Source: CAVQDV01 sp963711375
Lineage (GTDB): Bacteria > Pseudomonadota > Gammaproteobacteria > Coxiellales > Coxiellaceae
Length of the DNA: 64,000 nt
Assembly: GCA_963711375.1 (NCBI GenBank)
Contig: CAVQDV010000005.1
Span: forward strand, 1,364,001 to 1,428,000
Direction: 5' to 3'
Below the pieces are notes generated by a model. It was not told the DNA's origin, did not search any database, and saw only the letters and a program-made list of their open reading frames with translations. How positions within the stretch are numbered: the first letter of the stretch is position 1; every line of letters starts with the position of its first letter. Positions 26,387-34,465 of this stretch are shown here, one piece after another. A program made the translations under genes and the position numbers.

Positions 26387-28129
26387 ATGCCAAATTTACC
26401 AAAGATTTTCGCAAAAAATGAAGCGGCCCGTTTGCCGATCCCGAATTCTTGGGATCTCATCGCCTTAGTTTTCGTATTATCCTTCATCGTTTTTATTTGC
26501 TGGGGCGCTAAAGAAATGATGGGCCAATATCACCCAGGTCAGGCCTTACCGATTTCATTAAATCCCGAAAATTTACCGTATTATGCGTGGCGTTCAGTAA
26601 TGCGAATGTTGTTTGCAATGCTCTGCTCGCTGATTTTTACTTTTTTGTATGGAACACTCGCTGCCAAAAGTCGCAACGCTGAGCGCATTTTGATTCCTTT
26701 TATTGATATTCTCCAATCAGTCCCAGTTTTGGGATTTTTGCCAATTGGCATGGTAGTTTTTGTCGCCTTATTTCAGGGCAGTATGCTTGGCCCAGAATGT
26801 GCGGCTATTTTTGCCATTTTTACCGCACAAGTGTGGAATATGACCTTGAGTTTTTATCAGAGTTTAAAAACAGTGCCAGCGGATTTTTGTGAAGCAGCTA
26901 AATTGTTTCAATTATCACCCTGGCAACGATTTTGGCGGATGGATGTGCCTTTTGCGATGCCTGGACTCTTGTGGAATATGATGCTTTCCATGTCGGGAAG
27001 TTGGGTTTTTTTGGTGGCCTCGGAGGCCATCACAATCGCGAATAAGCCTGTGATGTTACCCGGTATTGGTTCTTATATCGCGCTGGCAATTCAAAAAACG
27101 GATGCCCTTGCCATTATTTATGCCATCATCGCGATGTTAGTCGTCATTGTGGGCTATGATCAATTAATTTTTCGCCCGCTGGTAGCTTGGGCCGATAAAT
27201 TTAAGGCAGAAGAAGCTGGCAGTGAAGAGGAATCGGAATCTTGGTTGCTCTATATTTTCCAGAGCACACGTTTTTTCCAATATATTGGCGACTTTTTCGC
27301 AAATTTTGGTGACGCGATCGTCAATTTTGCGCCTTTTCGCACAAAATTTCGGAAAAAATATCATAAGCCAAACGAAACATTGCGCGTGACCATGAATATT
27401 TTTTGGCATTTTATTTTGATTATTGCACTGGGATTTGCCCTTTATATTTTATATCAATTTATTTTCACGACGGTGAGCTTTTATGAGGTTAAAAAAGTAG
27501 CCTATTTAGGTTTATTAACCGCCATGAGAGTGATGTCGGTGATATTGTTGAGTTCCCTTATTTGGGTTCCAATAGGTGTTTGGGTTGGTCTGCATCCCAA
27601 GGTTTCAAAAGTGGTTCAACCTTTGGCACAAATGTTGGCGGCTTTTCCAGCGAATTTATTATTTCCGGCAGTCTCTTTTGTCATTCTTAAATACGCCCTT
27701 AACGTGAATATTTGGACCTCACCTTTAATGATTTTAGGTGCGCAGTGGTATATTTTGTTTAATGTTATCGCAGGAACTATAGCGTTACCGCAAAATTTAT
27801 TACAAGCTGTAAATACCTTACATGTATCAGGCTGGCTGTGGTGGCGCCGTTTTATTTTGCCGGGAATTTATCCCTATTATATTACGGGTGCTATTACAGC
27901 CTCCGGTGGTGCTTGGAATATTAGCATAATCGCTGAGATCGTGAGTTGGGGTAAAACCCATTTAATGGCCCAAGGTTTGGGAGCATACGTTACACAAATG
28001 TCTAATAAAGGGGATTTTCCACGTTTAGCCTTGGGCGTGGTGATGATGTCTTTATATGTGGTATTAATTAATCGAGTATTTTGGCGGCCCTTGTACAATT
28101 TGGCTAAAGAAAAATTTATCATTCGCTAA
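26387..28129 (+). CDS. ABC transporter permease, two fused permease domains (NitT/TauT type)
   Basis: The 580-residue membrane protein holds two binding-protein-dependent transport permease domains in tandem. The first has the EAA-type loop CEAAKLFQLSPWQRFWRMDVP, with helices from residue 20 to 260. The second has VNTLHVSGWLWWRRFILPG, with helices from about 335 to 570. Each carries the cytoplasmic coupling helix for the ATPase. The type resembles nitrate/sulfonate/bicarbonate permeases. The ATPase gene follows 12 bp downstream; no substrate-binding protein gene is adjacent, so the substrate is unknown. Confidence 0.88.
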   Translation: MPNLPKIFAKNEAARLPIPNSWDLIALVFVLSFIVFICWGAKEMMGQYHPGQALPISLNPENLPYYAWRSVMRMLFAMLCSLIFTFLYGTLAAKSRNAERILIPFIDILQSVPVLGFLPIGMVVFVALFQGSMLGPECAAIFAIFTAQVWNMTLSFYQSLKTVPADFCEAAKLFQLSPWQRFWRMDVPFAMPGLLWNMMLSMSGSWVFLVASEAITIANKPVMLPGIGSYIALAIQKTDALAIIYAIIAMLVVIVGYDQLIFRPLVAWADKFKAEEAGSEEESESWLLYIFQSTRFFQYIGDFFANFGDAIVNFAPFRTKFRKKYHKPNETLRVTMNIFWHFILIIALGFALYILYQFIFTTVSFYEVKKVAYLGLLTAMRVMSVILLSSLIWVPIGVWVGLHPKVSKVVQPLAQMLAAFPANLLFPAVSFVILKYALNVNIWTSPLMILGAQWYILFNVIAGTIALPQNLLQAVNTLHVSGWLWWRRFILPGIYPYYITGAITASGGAWNISIIAEIVSWGKTHLMAQGLGAYVTQMSNKGDFPRLALGVVMMSLYVVLINRVFWRPLYNLAKEKFIIR

Positions 28130-28141
28130 TAGGATGCAATA

Positions 28142-29446
28142 ATGACGAATCTAAAAAATAATAATTCCATCATTAAAGTTAAAAATATTCAAAAATCCTT
28201 CAAAAAAACGGGGAAGCAAGAATTATTAGTATTAGATCGTGTGGATTTTGATATTCAGGAAGGTGAAATTATTGCCTTACTGGGAAAATCTGGTTCAGGA
28301 AAATCCACACTTTTGCGAATAATTGCAGGCTTAATCACGCCAAGCGATGGCGAGGTTTTATTTCACGATGAACCCATTCTTCGGCCTGTTTTAGGGCTTA
28401 CCATGGTGTTTCAGCATTTTGCATTATTGCCTTGGCTTTCCGTTTTGGAAAATGTGGAGTTGGGTTTAGAAGCACAAGGTGTTCCGAAAGCGGAACGTCG
28501 TAAGCGTTCTTTAAAAGCCATCGATATTGTAGGGCTCGATGGTTTTGAGTCTGCCTATCCAAAAGAATTATCGGGCGGTATGGCTCAACGCGTGGGTTTT
28601 GCGCGTGCTTTGGTGGTAAATCCCGAGGTTTTATTGATGGATGAACCTTTTTCTGCCCTGGATGTGTTAACAGCCGACAATTTGCGAAGCGATTTAATTA
28701 ATATTTGGAAATCGCCTGATACGAATATTAAAGGCATATTAATCGTAACGCATAATATTGAAGAAGCCGTTTATTTGGCGGATCGAATTTTGGTATTTGG
28801 TACTAATCCTGGTCGCGTCCGAGCAGAATTAAAAGTGGAATTACTACATCCACGTGATCATGAGGATTCAAAATTTAGGGCTTTAGTTGATGAAATTTAT
28901 ACCTTGATGACACGTCCAGAAGGTGCTGAGACGGTTGAGGAAAAACCGCATAAAATTATTGGGATTGGTTATCGTTTGCCAGAAGTCGAAATTTCAGAAA
29001 TTACCGGTTTAGTGGAAACCTTAGCAGAATACGAGGGTCACGTGGATCTTCCGGAATTGGCTGAAGATCTGCACATGGAAATTGATGATATATTCCCGGT
29101 AATGGATGCGCTTGAGATTTTACGTTTTGCTCGGGTTTCTGAGGGCGATATTGAATTAACTGCCCGTGGAAAAGAATTGGCCGATGCGGATATTTTAGAA
29201 CGTAAAAAAATCTTTGCGGCACATTTAATGAGCTATGTTCCAATTGTGCGTTATATTCGAAATGTTTTGGATGCTCGGCCGGATCATAGAGCTTCCGAAG
29301 ATCAATTTTTGACAGAACTCGAAGAGTATTTAAGCGAAGATGTCGCAAAAGAGGTTTTAGAAACCATTATTGATTGGAGTCGATATGCAGAAGTTTTCGC
29401 CTTCGATTACGACACCGGAATTTTAAGCCTAGAAAACCCGACATAA
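28142..29446 (+). CDS. ABC transporter ATPase with C-terminal AAA-associated domain
   Basis: The 434-residue protein has an ABC domain at about 10-250: Walker A GKSGSGKST, signature LSGGMAQR, Walker B VLLMDEPFSALD and a switch His in VTHNIEEAV. Residues about 270-430 form an additional winged-helix-like region (LAEDLHMEIDDIFPVMDALE) typical of the AAA-associated C-terminal domain found on some NitT/TauT ATPases. It energises the fused permease encoded just upstream. Cytoplasmic, membrane-associated. Confidence 0.9.
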   Translation: MTNLKNNNSIIKVKNIQKSFKKTGKQELLVLDRVDFDIQEGEIIALLGKSGSGKSTLLRIIAGLITPSDGEVLFHDEPILRPVLGLTMVFQHFALLPWLSVLENVELGLEAQGVPKAERRKRSLKAIDIVGLDGFESAYPKELSGGMAQRVGFARALVVNPEVLLMDEPFSALDVLTADNLRSDLINIWKSPDTNIKGILIVTHNIEEAVYLADRILVFGTNPGRVRAELKVELLHPRDHEDSKFRALVDEIYTLMTRPEGAETVEEKPHKIIGIGYRLPEVEISEITGLVETLAEYEGHVDLPELAEDLHMEIDDIFPVMDALEILRFARVSEGDIELTARGKELADADILERKKIFAAHLMSYVPIVRYIRNVLDARPDHRASEDQFLTELEEYLSEDVAKEVLETIIDWSRYAEVFAFDYDTGILSLENPT

Positions 29447-29451
29447 TTTAT

Positions 29452-29531
29452 TATCCCCTCTCCCCTTGCGGGGCTGCATGAGAGGAATTAATTATCCCCT
29501 CTCCCCTTGCGGGAGAGGGTTACTGAGGGGG
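29452..29531. repeat. Two tandem copies of the CCCTCTCCC palindromic repeat
   Basis: A partial copy (29452-29474, CCCTCTCCCCTTGCGGGG) is followed by a full copy at 29493-29531 with CCCTCTCCCC, TTGC, GGGAGAGGG and a trailing GAGGGGG. Both lie between the ABC ATPase stop and the hydrolase start. In-frame translation of this repeat makes a spurious N-terminal extension of the hydrolase frame. Confidence 0.8.
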
Positions 29532-29546
29532 CACCAGAGGAACAAC

Positions 29547-30200
29547 ATGAATATTATTTTTCCAGAAAATACCGCCACATTTTTACTAGACGGTCCAGCT
29601 GGTAAATTAGAAGTCATGACAGTAAAGCCAGCTAATTTCACATCAAATAAAGTAGCAATTATTTGCCATCCAAATCCAGAACAATTAGGAACCATGCAAA
29701 ATAAAGTGGTGACAACGCTTGCTAAAGTATTTGAACGTTTAGGAATGGCAAGCCTAAGATTTAATTTTCGCGGTGTCGGTAAAAGTGAGGGCACTCATGG
29801 GGGCAGCATTGGTGCAGCCGAGGATTTACGTGCCATGGTGGCTTGGGTAAAGCAAGCCTTGCCAGATTATGAAATAATATTAGCAGGATTTTCGTTTGGA
29901 TCTTATATTGCCGCCTTAGTGGCAAATGAAATCTCGCCGCTGGCTTTAGTTTCAATTGCCCCTCCAGTTGATCGCTACGATTTTTATCAATTGACAGAAA
30001 TTCATTGTCCTTGGTGGGTGGTAATGGGGGATGCGGATGAGGTGGTTCCCCCAATTGCCGTCATTGATTGGGCGAAACATCCGCCAGCTCCGATACATTT
30101 CATATTGCTTCCTGGAGTGAGCCATTTTTTTCATGGTTATTTAATGGAGCTTCGTGAATTGTTAGTGGAAAAGCTTTCATCATTAAAGTATTTCCCTTGA
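29547..30200 (+). CDS. Alpha/beta hydrolase (YsgA/CocE-like small hydrolase)
   Basis: The protein is 217 residues from ATG 29547, which has AGAGG 6 bases upstream; an upstream in-frame ATG lies in the repeat and is rejected. FNFRGVGKSEGTHGGS forms the oxyanion region, AGFSFGSYIAALVA is the nucleophile elbow (GxSxG), GDADEVVP supplies the acid and GVSHFFHG the His. The family is cytoplasmic with mostly unknown esters as substrates. It is followed by the feo locus. Confidence 0.88.
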   Translation: MNIIFPENTATFLLDGPAGKLEVMTVKPANFTSNKVAIICHPNPEQLGTMQNKVVTTLAKVFERLGMASLRFNFRGVGKSEGTHGGSIGAAEDLRAMVAWVKQALPDYEIILAGFSFGSYIAALVANEISPLALVSIAPPVDRYDFYQLTEIHCPWWVVMGDADEVVPPIAVIDWAKHPPAPIHFILLPGVSHFFHGYLMELRELLVEKLSSLKYFP

Positions 30201-30292
30201 CGTCGAGAGGGGGTTAGGGTGAGAATGAGTCTAATTGAAAATCATTCTCATTTGGAAACGAGGTTTTGGGATGTCGGACGTTATACTCAAAT
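30196..30292 (+). repeat. Copy 1 of the duplicated feo leader
   Basis: About 97 bp from CTTGACG through the Fur box to the first codons of feoA is repeated, with scattered differences, at 31707-31803 in front of feoB. The pair forms direct repeats around the O-methyltransferase gene. Confidence 0.8.
30231..30249 (+). promoter_or_regulatory. Fur box upstream of feoA
   Basis: CTAATTGAAAATCATTCTC matches 13 of 19 positions of the classical Fur site (GATAATGATAATCATTATC by published consensus), including the whole AATCATT centre. It predicts repression of ferrous iron uptake when iron is sufficient. Confidence 0.75.
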
Positions 30293-30504
30293 TAGGTCAA
30301 CACTATAGGATTTGCGGTGTTCGTTCTACCATGCTCAAATCCTATCGGGATAAATTGTTATCCATGGGTTTAATTCCAGGGACCACATTTAAGGTGGTTC
30401 GCTTTGCTCCTTTTGGAGATGCCCTTCAAATTGAGGTTAATGATTTTAATCTCAGTCTGCGTGCTAAAGAACTTCAAGGGATGGCGCTAGAGGCGCTCGT
30501 CTGA
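30271..30504 (+). CDS. feoA: FeoA, ferrous iron transport accessory protein
   Basis: The protein is 77 residues from ATG 30271 (MSDVILKLGQHYRICGV), with GAGG 7 bases upstream; the longer frame from 30235 reads through the Fur region and is unlikely. The SH3-like FeoA fold is recognised by LLSMGLIPGTTFKVVRFAPF and DALQIEVNDFNLSLRAKE. FeoA is a cytoplasmic partner of the FeoB permease. Unusually, feoB does not follow directly: an O-methyltransferase gene on the opposite strand separates them. Confidence 0.93.
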   Translation: MSDVILKLGQHYRICGVRSTMLKSYRDKLLSMGLIPGTTFKVVRFAPFGDALQIEVNDFNLSLRAKELQGMALEALV

Positions 30505-30577
30505 TGAGCAAAACTAGCATGCGCGGAAGTGTGGATGCTTCGTGCTTCTTTAATTTGCGCTTGCCATTAAGGGGGAT

Positions 30578-31603
30578 TTATTTATAGGCGACAGCCGCAC
30601 TTGAATACTGCATAAGTGGGATAATTTCAAATCGTTTAAATCCAACTTCTTTACACCATTTTTTGAAATCGGCCCCCGTAAAATCAAAGGCCTCCCCTAG
30701 TTCTATGAGCATATGGAGCGACATTAATAAGCCTAAAAAATTTTCCCGTCTGTCATCATCAATCAGGTGTTCTATAACTATCAATGCACCGCCTTCTGGA
30801 AGGGAATCATAGGCTTTCTGGATTAACAGCATTTTCTTTTCAAGACTCCAATTATGCAACACATTGTTTAAGGTAATGACATCACCTCTTGGTAAGGGGC
30901 CAGAAAAAAAGTCCCCTCCGATCGCGCTGATGCGCGAAGAAAGACCTACGGCATCAATGTGTTTTTGAGCTACGGCCGTAACCTCTGGAAGATCAAAGTT
31001 TATTACATTTAAGTGGGGATGGTCTTTTGCGATTAAGATCGATAAAAGCCCAGAACCTCCGCCAACGTCGCAAACGGAATGGTAAGGTGAAAAATTAAAT
31101 TTTTTGGATAATTGTTCAAAATTATGCCTTTGAATCGCATTCATGGCGTCCAGGAAAGTTTCAAGTTGGATAGGGTCTGCATATAGGGTTTCAAAAAGGT
31201 GTTGGTCAGCTTCCTTCATTTCACTTTGAGCTTGACCTGTTTTCAGTGCGGTTTCTAGGCCAGCCCAGTGTTGATAGACACGAGCCTTATACATTTTAAA
31301 GACAACGCCAATGTAATAAGGGCTAGCGCTATCCAAATACTCCGCCGATTCTTTTGTATTTGTGTATACTCCCTCTGGCCCATTTCCTTCCCGATTGAGT
31401 AAGTTAAGTGAAACTAGAGCATCAAAAAAGTCATATATGGCTCTGGGGTGAAGGCCAAGCGCTTTGCCGAGTTCAGGGCCGGTCATGGAGTGCTTACCTA
31501 GGAGCGTGAACAAGTCAATGTTTACTGCAGTCAGCAACACCTGGGCTGACCAAAAACCAGTTCCTGTGGCCATAATATAGCTTAGATCATCTTTACTAGG
31601 CAT
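30578..31603 (-). CDS. SAM-dependent O-methyltransferase (COMT/ASMT-like)
   Basis: The protein is 341 residues from ATG 31603, preceded by AAGGAG; a frame start at 31669 lies in a hairpin repeat and is rejected. An N-terminal winged-helix dimerisation domain (MTGPELGKALGLHPRAIYDF) precedes the Rossmann methyltransferase with VCDVGGGSGLLSIL for SAM, GDFFSGPLPRGDV, NNVLHNW with the expected catalytic His, and IEHL. This architecture is usual in secondary metabolite methylation. It lies on the opposite strand between feoA and feoB, inside a duplication of the feo leader, so it looks like an insertion. Substrate unknown. Confidence 0.87.
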   Translation of the reverse strand: MPSKDDLSYIMATGTGFWSAQVLLTAVNIDLFTLLGKHSMTGPELGKALGLHPRAIYDFFDALVSLNLLNREGNGPEGVYTNTKESAEYLDSASPYYIGVVFKMYKARVYQHWAGLETALKTGQAQSEMKEADQHLFETLYADPIQLETFLDAMNAIQRHNFEQLSKKFNFSPYHSVCDVGGGSGLLSILIAKDHPHLNVINFDLPEVTAVAQKHIDAVGLSSRISAIGGDFFSGPLPRGDVITLNNVLHNWSLEKKMLLIQKAYDSLPEGGALIVIEHLIDDDRRENFLGLLMSLHMLIELGEAFDFTGADFKKWCKEVGFKRFEIIPLMQYSSAAVAYK

Positions 31604-31664
31604 CAGCACACACTCCTTTTCGTTAATTGGATTAAAGTGTTGCAATAAAATTATAGCAGAAGCC

Positions 31665-31692
31665 AGCAATTCCTGCTAAAGCAGGAATTGCT
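31665..31692. repeat. 28-bp hairpin repeat, family 2
   Basis: AGCAATTCCTGC, TAAA, GCAGGAATTGCT is a perfect 12-bp stem. Related hairpins occur at 49035-49057, 53544-53571 and 53659-53686. Confidence 0.75.
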
Positions 31693-31706
31693 ACAAATTT
31701 ATTCTT

Positions 31707-31803
31707 CTTGACGCCGAGAGGGACTTAGGGTGAAAATGAGCCTAATTGAAAATCATTCTCATTTAGAAACGAGGTTAAGGGATGTCTGCGCTTGTATTTA
31801 AAT
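31707..31803 (+). repeat. Copy 2 of the duplicated feo leader
   Basis: This copy corresponds to 30196-30292: TTGACGCCGAGAGGG, the Fur box and GAAACGAGGTT are all kept. It now serves as the feoB leader. Confidence 0.8.
31742..31760 (+). promoter_or_regulatory. Second Fur box, upstream of feoB
   Basis: The 19 bases are identical to the Fur box at 30231-30249 and lie in the duplicated leader. feoB is therefore probably iron-regulated independently of feoA. Confidence 0.75.
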
Positions 31804-31829
31804 TAGGGAGGCAGTTATTGTATGAGTAA
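31782..31829 (+). pseudogene. Truncated second feoA start (15-codon leader ORF)
   Basis: MSALVFKLGRQLLYE and a stop correspond to the first residues of FeoA (MSDVILKLGQHYRIC). The ribosome site GAGG is retained. The stop overlaps the feoB start by 8 bp, so translation of this remnant may be coupled to feoB. It is the duplicated 5' end of feoA, not a full gene. Confidence 0.65.
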
Positions 31830-34197
31830 AACCATTGCAATTATTGGCAATCCCAATTGTGGTAAATCCACTTTATTTAATGCCTTAACGGGCTCCAAAC
31901 AAAAAATAGGAAATTGGTCGGGTGTTACTGTCGATAAAAAAGTGGGCCAGCTCCATTTTCAGGGTGAAGATTTCAGGATAGTGGATTTGCCGGGAATTTA
32001 TTCCTTGTCTGTAGGGAGCCATAGCGCGATAGATGAAAAAATAGCCTGCGAATTTATGCTTTCTCCCGAAGTGGACGGCGTCATTAACATTATCGATGCC
32101 TCAAATTTAAAGCGAAATTTGTATCTCACTTTGCAATTAATGGAAATGCAGGTTCCCTGTATTTTGGCGCTTAATATGATGGATATTGCGAAGCAGCGTG
32201 ATATTCATATTGATTTTCAAAACTTGTCCGAATTTTTTCAATGTCCTGTGGTGCCGCTAGTTTTATCGAAAAATCAGGGTCTAAGTGAGTTGAAAAAGGC
32301 GCTTTTAAATACCCCTCTCCCGCAAGGGGAGAGGGAAAATAACTCATTCCCCCCTAATGCTCGCGCTGAGAAGAGCCATAATTTCTTACCCCCTCTCCCC
32401 TTGCGGGAGAGGGTTGGGGTGAGGGGTATTAAACCCTCATCAAAAAACCTAAACTACTCGGAAGACTTAGAAAAAAAACTCCAACAATTAGAATTACTAC
32501 TTTCCAAAGAAATCCCCGCTGAAAAAAAACGTCTCTACGCCATAAGGCTCTTAGAACAAGACGCCTATTTCTCAGAAAAAATCCAAAATAAAGCACTTTT
32601 TGAAAAAGTCACAGAAATTCGCCAAGAAATCGAAGCCTCAAGCGGAGTCGACACCGACATCGTGCTAGCCGACGCGCGTTATCAAAAAGCTCAAGAAATA
32701 GTAAGCTCCGCCGTACATCATAAAAAAGCCCAACAAAAAACGCTAACTGATCGTTTAGACTCCTTACTCATGCATCGCTGGCTAGGTATCCCGATTTTTT
32801 TAACGATCATGTATTTAATGTTCGAATTATCGATGAATATCGGCACTTTATTACAGCCCTTATTTAATATCCCCTCGACCGCTATTTTCGTGGATGGCGC
32901 CAATTATTGGGGAACGCAATGGCATTTACCACTCTGGTTAACAGCCATTTTTTCAAATGGCATTGGACTGGGCATAAATACTGTCGTGAATTTTATTCCA
33001 CAAATCGGATTAATGTTTTTATTTTTATCGCTTTTGGAAGATTCCGGTTACATGGCACGCGCGGCCTTTGTGATGGATCGTTTTATGCAATTTGCGGGCC
33101 TGCCCGGAAAATCCTTCGTACCTTTAATCGTGGGTTTTGGTTGCAACGTGCCTTCCATCATGGCTGCACGTACGCTGGACACTCGACGTGATAGAATTTT
33201 AACTTCCATGATGGCGCCTTTTATGTCCTGCGGCGCGCGCTTAGCGATTTTCGTAGTATTTGCGACAGCCTTTTTTCCGCATCATGGCGGCAGCATTATT
33301 TTCCTTTTATATTTAACAGGAATCGTCACAGCCATTTTGACGGGATTAATGCTGAAAAAGACGCTGCTTTTTGGAGAGGCCTCTCCTTTCGTGATGGAGC
33401 TTCCGCCGTATCATATGCCGCTTCTCAAAAATATTTCTTTGCTCACCTGGGGGCGTTTAAAAGGCTTTGTTTTTAGGGCTGGAAAAATGATTATTCCGAT
33501 TTGCGTTTTGGTGGGAAGCTTAAATGCCATAACCCCCGAAGGAAAAGTTTATCCTTATGGAAGCCAAGATTCAATTTTATCGCAAATAGGCCGCACGTTA
33601 ACGCCTCTTTTTACACCAATGGGCATCACTCAAAATAATTGGCCAGCGACAGTAGGGCTAATTACAGGAACCTTGGCGAAAGAAGTGGTGGTAGGCACTT
33701 TAAATACTTTATATTCACAAGAAAAAACATCGGAAAAAATGGCCTCATTTAGTTTAAGTGGTGAATTAAAGTCCGCTGTTACCACCACTTGGCTTGGGTT
33801 TTCCAGGGCTTTTTCGTGGGAGATGATCAATCCTTTTACGGCAAATGAAGCGGATCACGAAATGTCTTCATCAGCGATGGGTCACATGGTTTATGCTTTT
33901 GCGGGCTCTGCCGCCGCATTTTCCTATTTATTATTTGTTTTATTATACGTGCCCTGTGTTTCAACCATGAGCGTATTAGCCCGCGAAATTGGAAAGGCTT
34001 GGGCATGGGGCAGTATTTTGTGGAGCTTTAATGTCGCCTATGTTTTAGCCGTAATTTTCTATCAATGCGCCACTTGGTACGATCATCCACTTTATTCCAG
34101 TGCTTGGATAATAGGCCTAATTCTCTGGCAAGCGCTTATTTTTATAACGCTACGTTTTTATTTTTCACCAAAAGGAGCCGCCGATGTCGCTTATTGA
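31822..34197 (+). CDS. feoB: FeoB, ferrous iron permease with an in-frame repeat insertion
   Basis: This 791-residue inner-membrane protein imports Fe2+. The N-terminal G domain has GNPNCGKSTLFNAL, DLPGIYSL and LALNMMD. The membrane part starts near residue 315 (LGIPIFLTIMYLMF) with the gate motif MARAAFVMDRFM, then GFGCNVPSIMAARTL. Residues about 163-203, between the G domain and the following helical region, are encoded by two inverted copies of the CCCTCTCCC repeat and the DNA between them (NTPLPQGERENN ... PLPLRERVGVRG). The reading frame is kept. feoC overlaps its end by 14 bp. Confidence 0.95.
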   Translation: MSKTIAIIGNPNCGKSTLFNALTGSKQKIGNWSGVTVDKKVGQLHFQGEDFRIVDLPGIYSLSVGSHSAIDEKIACEFMLSPEVDGVINIIDASNLKRNLYLTLQLMEMQVPCILALNMMDIAKQRDIHIDFQNLSEFFQCPVVPLVLSKNQGLSELKKALLNTPLPQGERENNSFPPNARAEKSHNFLPPLPLRERVGVRGIKPSSKNLNYSEDLEKKLQQLELLLSKEIPAEKKRLYAIRLLEQDAYFSEKIQNKALFEKVTEIRQEIEASSGVDTDIVLADARYQKAQEIVSSAVHHKKAQQKTLTDRLDSLLMHRWLGIPIFLTIMYLMFELSMNIGTLLQPLFNIPSTAIFVDGANYWGTQWHLPLWLTAIFSNGIGLGINTVVNFIPQIGLMFLFLSLLEDSGYMARAAFVMDRFMQFAGLPGKSFVPLIVGFGCNVPSIMAARTLDTRRDRILTSMMAPFMSCGARLAIFVVFATAFFPHHGGSIIFLLYLTGIVTAILTGLMLKKTLLFGEASPFVMELPPYHMPLLKNISLLTWGRLKGFVFRAGKMIIPICVLVGSLNAITPEGKVYPYGSQDSILSQIGRTLTPLFTPMGITQNNWPATVGLITGTLAKEVVVGTLNTLYSQEKTSEKMASFSLSGELKSAVTTTWLGFSRAFSWEMINPFTANEADHEMSSSAMGHMVYAFAGSAAAFSYLLFVLLYVPCVSTMSVLAREIGKAWAWGSILWSFNVAYVLAVIFYQCATWYDHPLYSSAWIIGLILWQALIFITLRFYFSPKGAADVAY
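32308..32430. repeat. Inverted pair of CCCTCTCCC repeats inside feoB
   Basis: The first copy (32311-32335) and the second, fuller copy (32388-32430) are in opposite orientation, separated by about 52 bp. Together they are read in frame and add about 41 residues to FeoB. Confidence 0.85.
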
Positions 34198-34405
34198 ACT
34201 GAATCAATTTTTCGAAAAAAATAAATCGGCGACTTTGTCTCAATTGCAGTTAAAATTTAACGTGGACCGCGAAATCTTAAAAGATATGCTGGAATTACTA
34301 GTGCGAAAAAATAAAATCTGCTGCAAAACCCTAAAGCCAGCCTGCGGAAAAACCTGCCTAAATTGCGACACAGCTAAAATGATGTTCTACGAAATAGTGC
34401 AGTAA
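34184..34405 (+). CDS. feoC: FeoC-like winged-helix protein
   Basis: The 73-residue protein has an N-terminal helix-turn-helix (MSLIELNQFFEKNKSATLSQ, then LKFNVDREILKDMLELLVRK). A Cys-rich tail follows, CCKTLKPACGKTCLNCD, with five closely spaced Cys suited to an iron-sulfur cluster. It overlaps the end of feoB by 14 bp. FeoC proteins act as iron- or redox-sensing partners or stabilisers of FeoB. Confidence 0.88.
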   Translation: MSLIELNQFFEKNKSATLSQLQLKFNVDREILKDMLELLVRKNKICCKTLKPACGKTCLNCDTAKMMFYEIVQ

Positions 34406-34422
34406 ACTTCAAACACTAATTG

Positions 34423-34465
34423 TCCCCTCTCCCCTTGCGGGAGAGGGTTAGGGTGAGGGGAGATA
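34423..34465. repeat. CCCTCTCCC repeat supplying the stop of the 34448 gene
   Basis: CCCCTCTCCCC, TTGC, GGGAGAGGG, TTAGGGTGAGGGG is one of the best copies. The minus-strand gene ends within it, taking its last residues (YLPSP) and TAA from the repeat. Confidence 0.85.

Noticed and set aside
29466..29546. N-terminal extension of the alpha/beta hydrolase
   Set aside because: It is translation of the palindromic repeat; the ATG at 29547 has a good ribosome site and fits the family.
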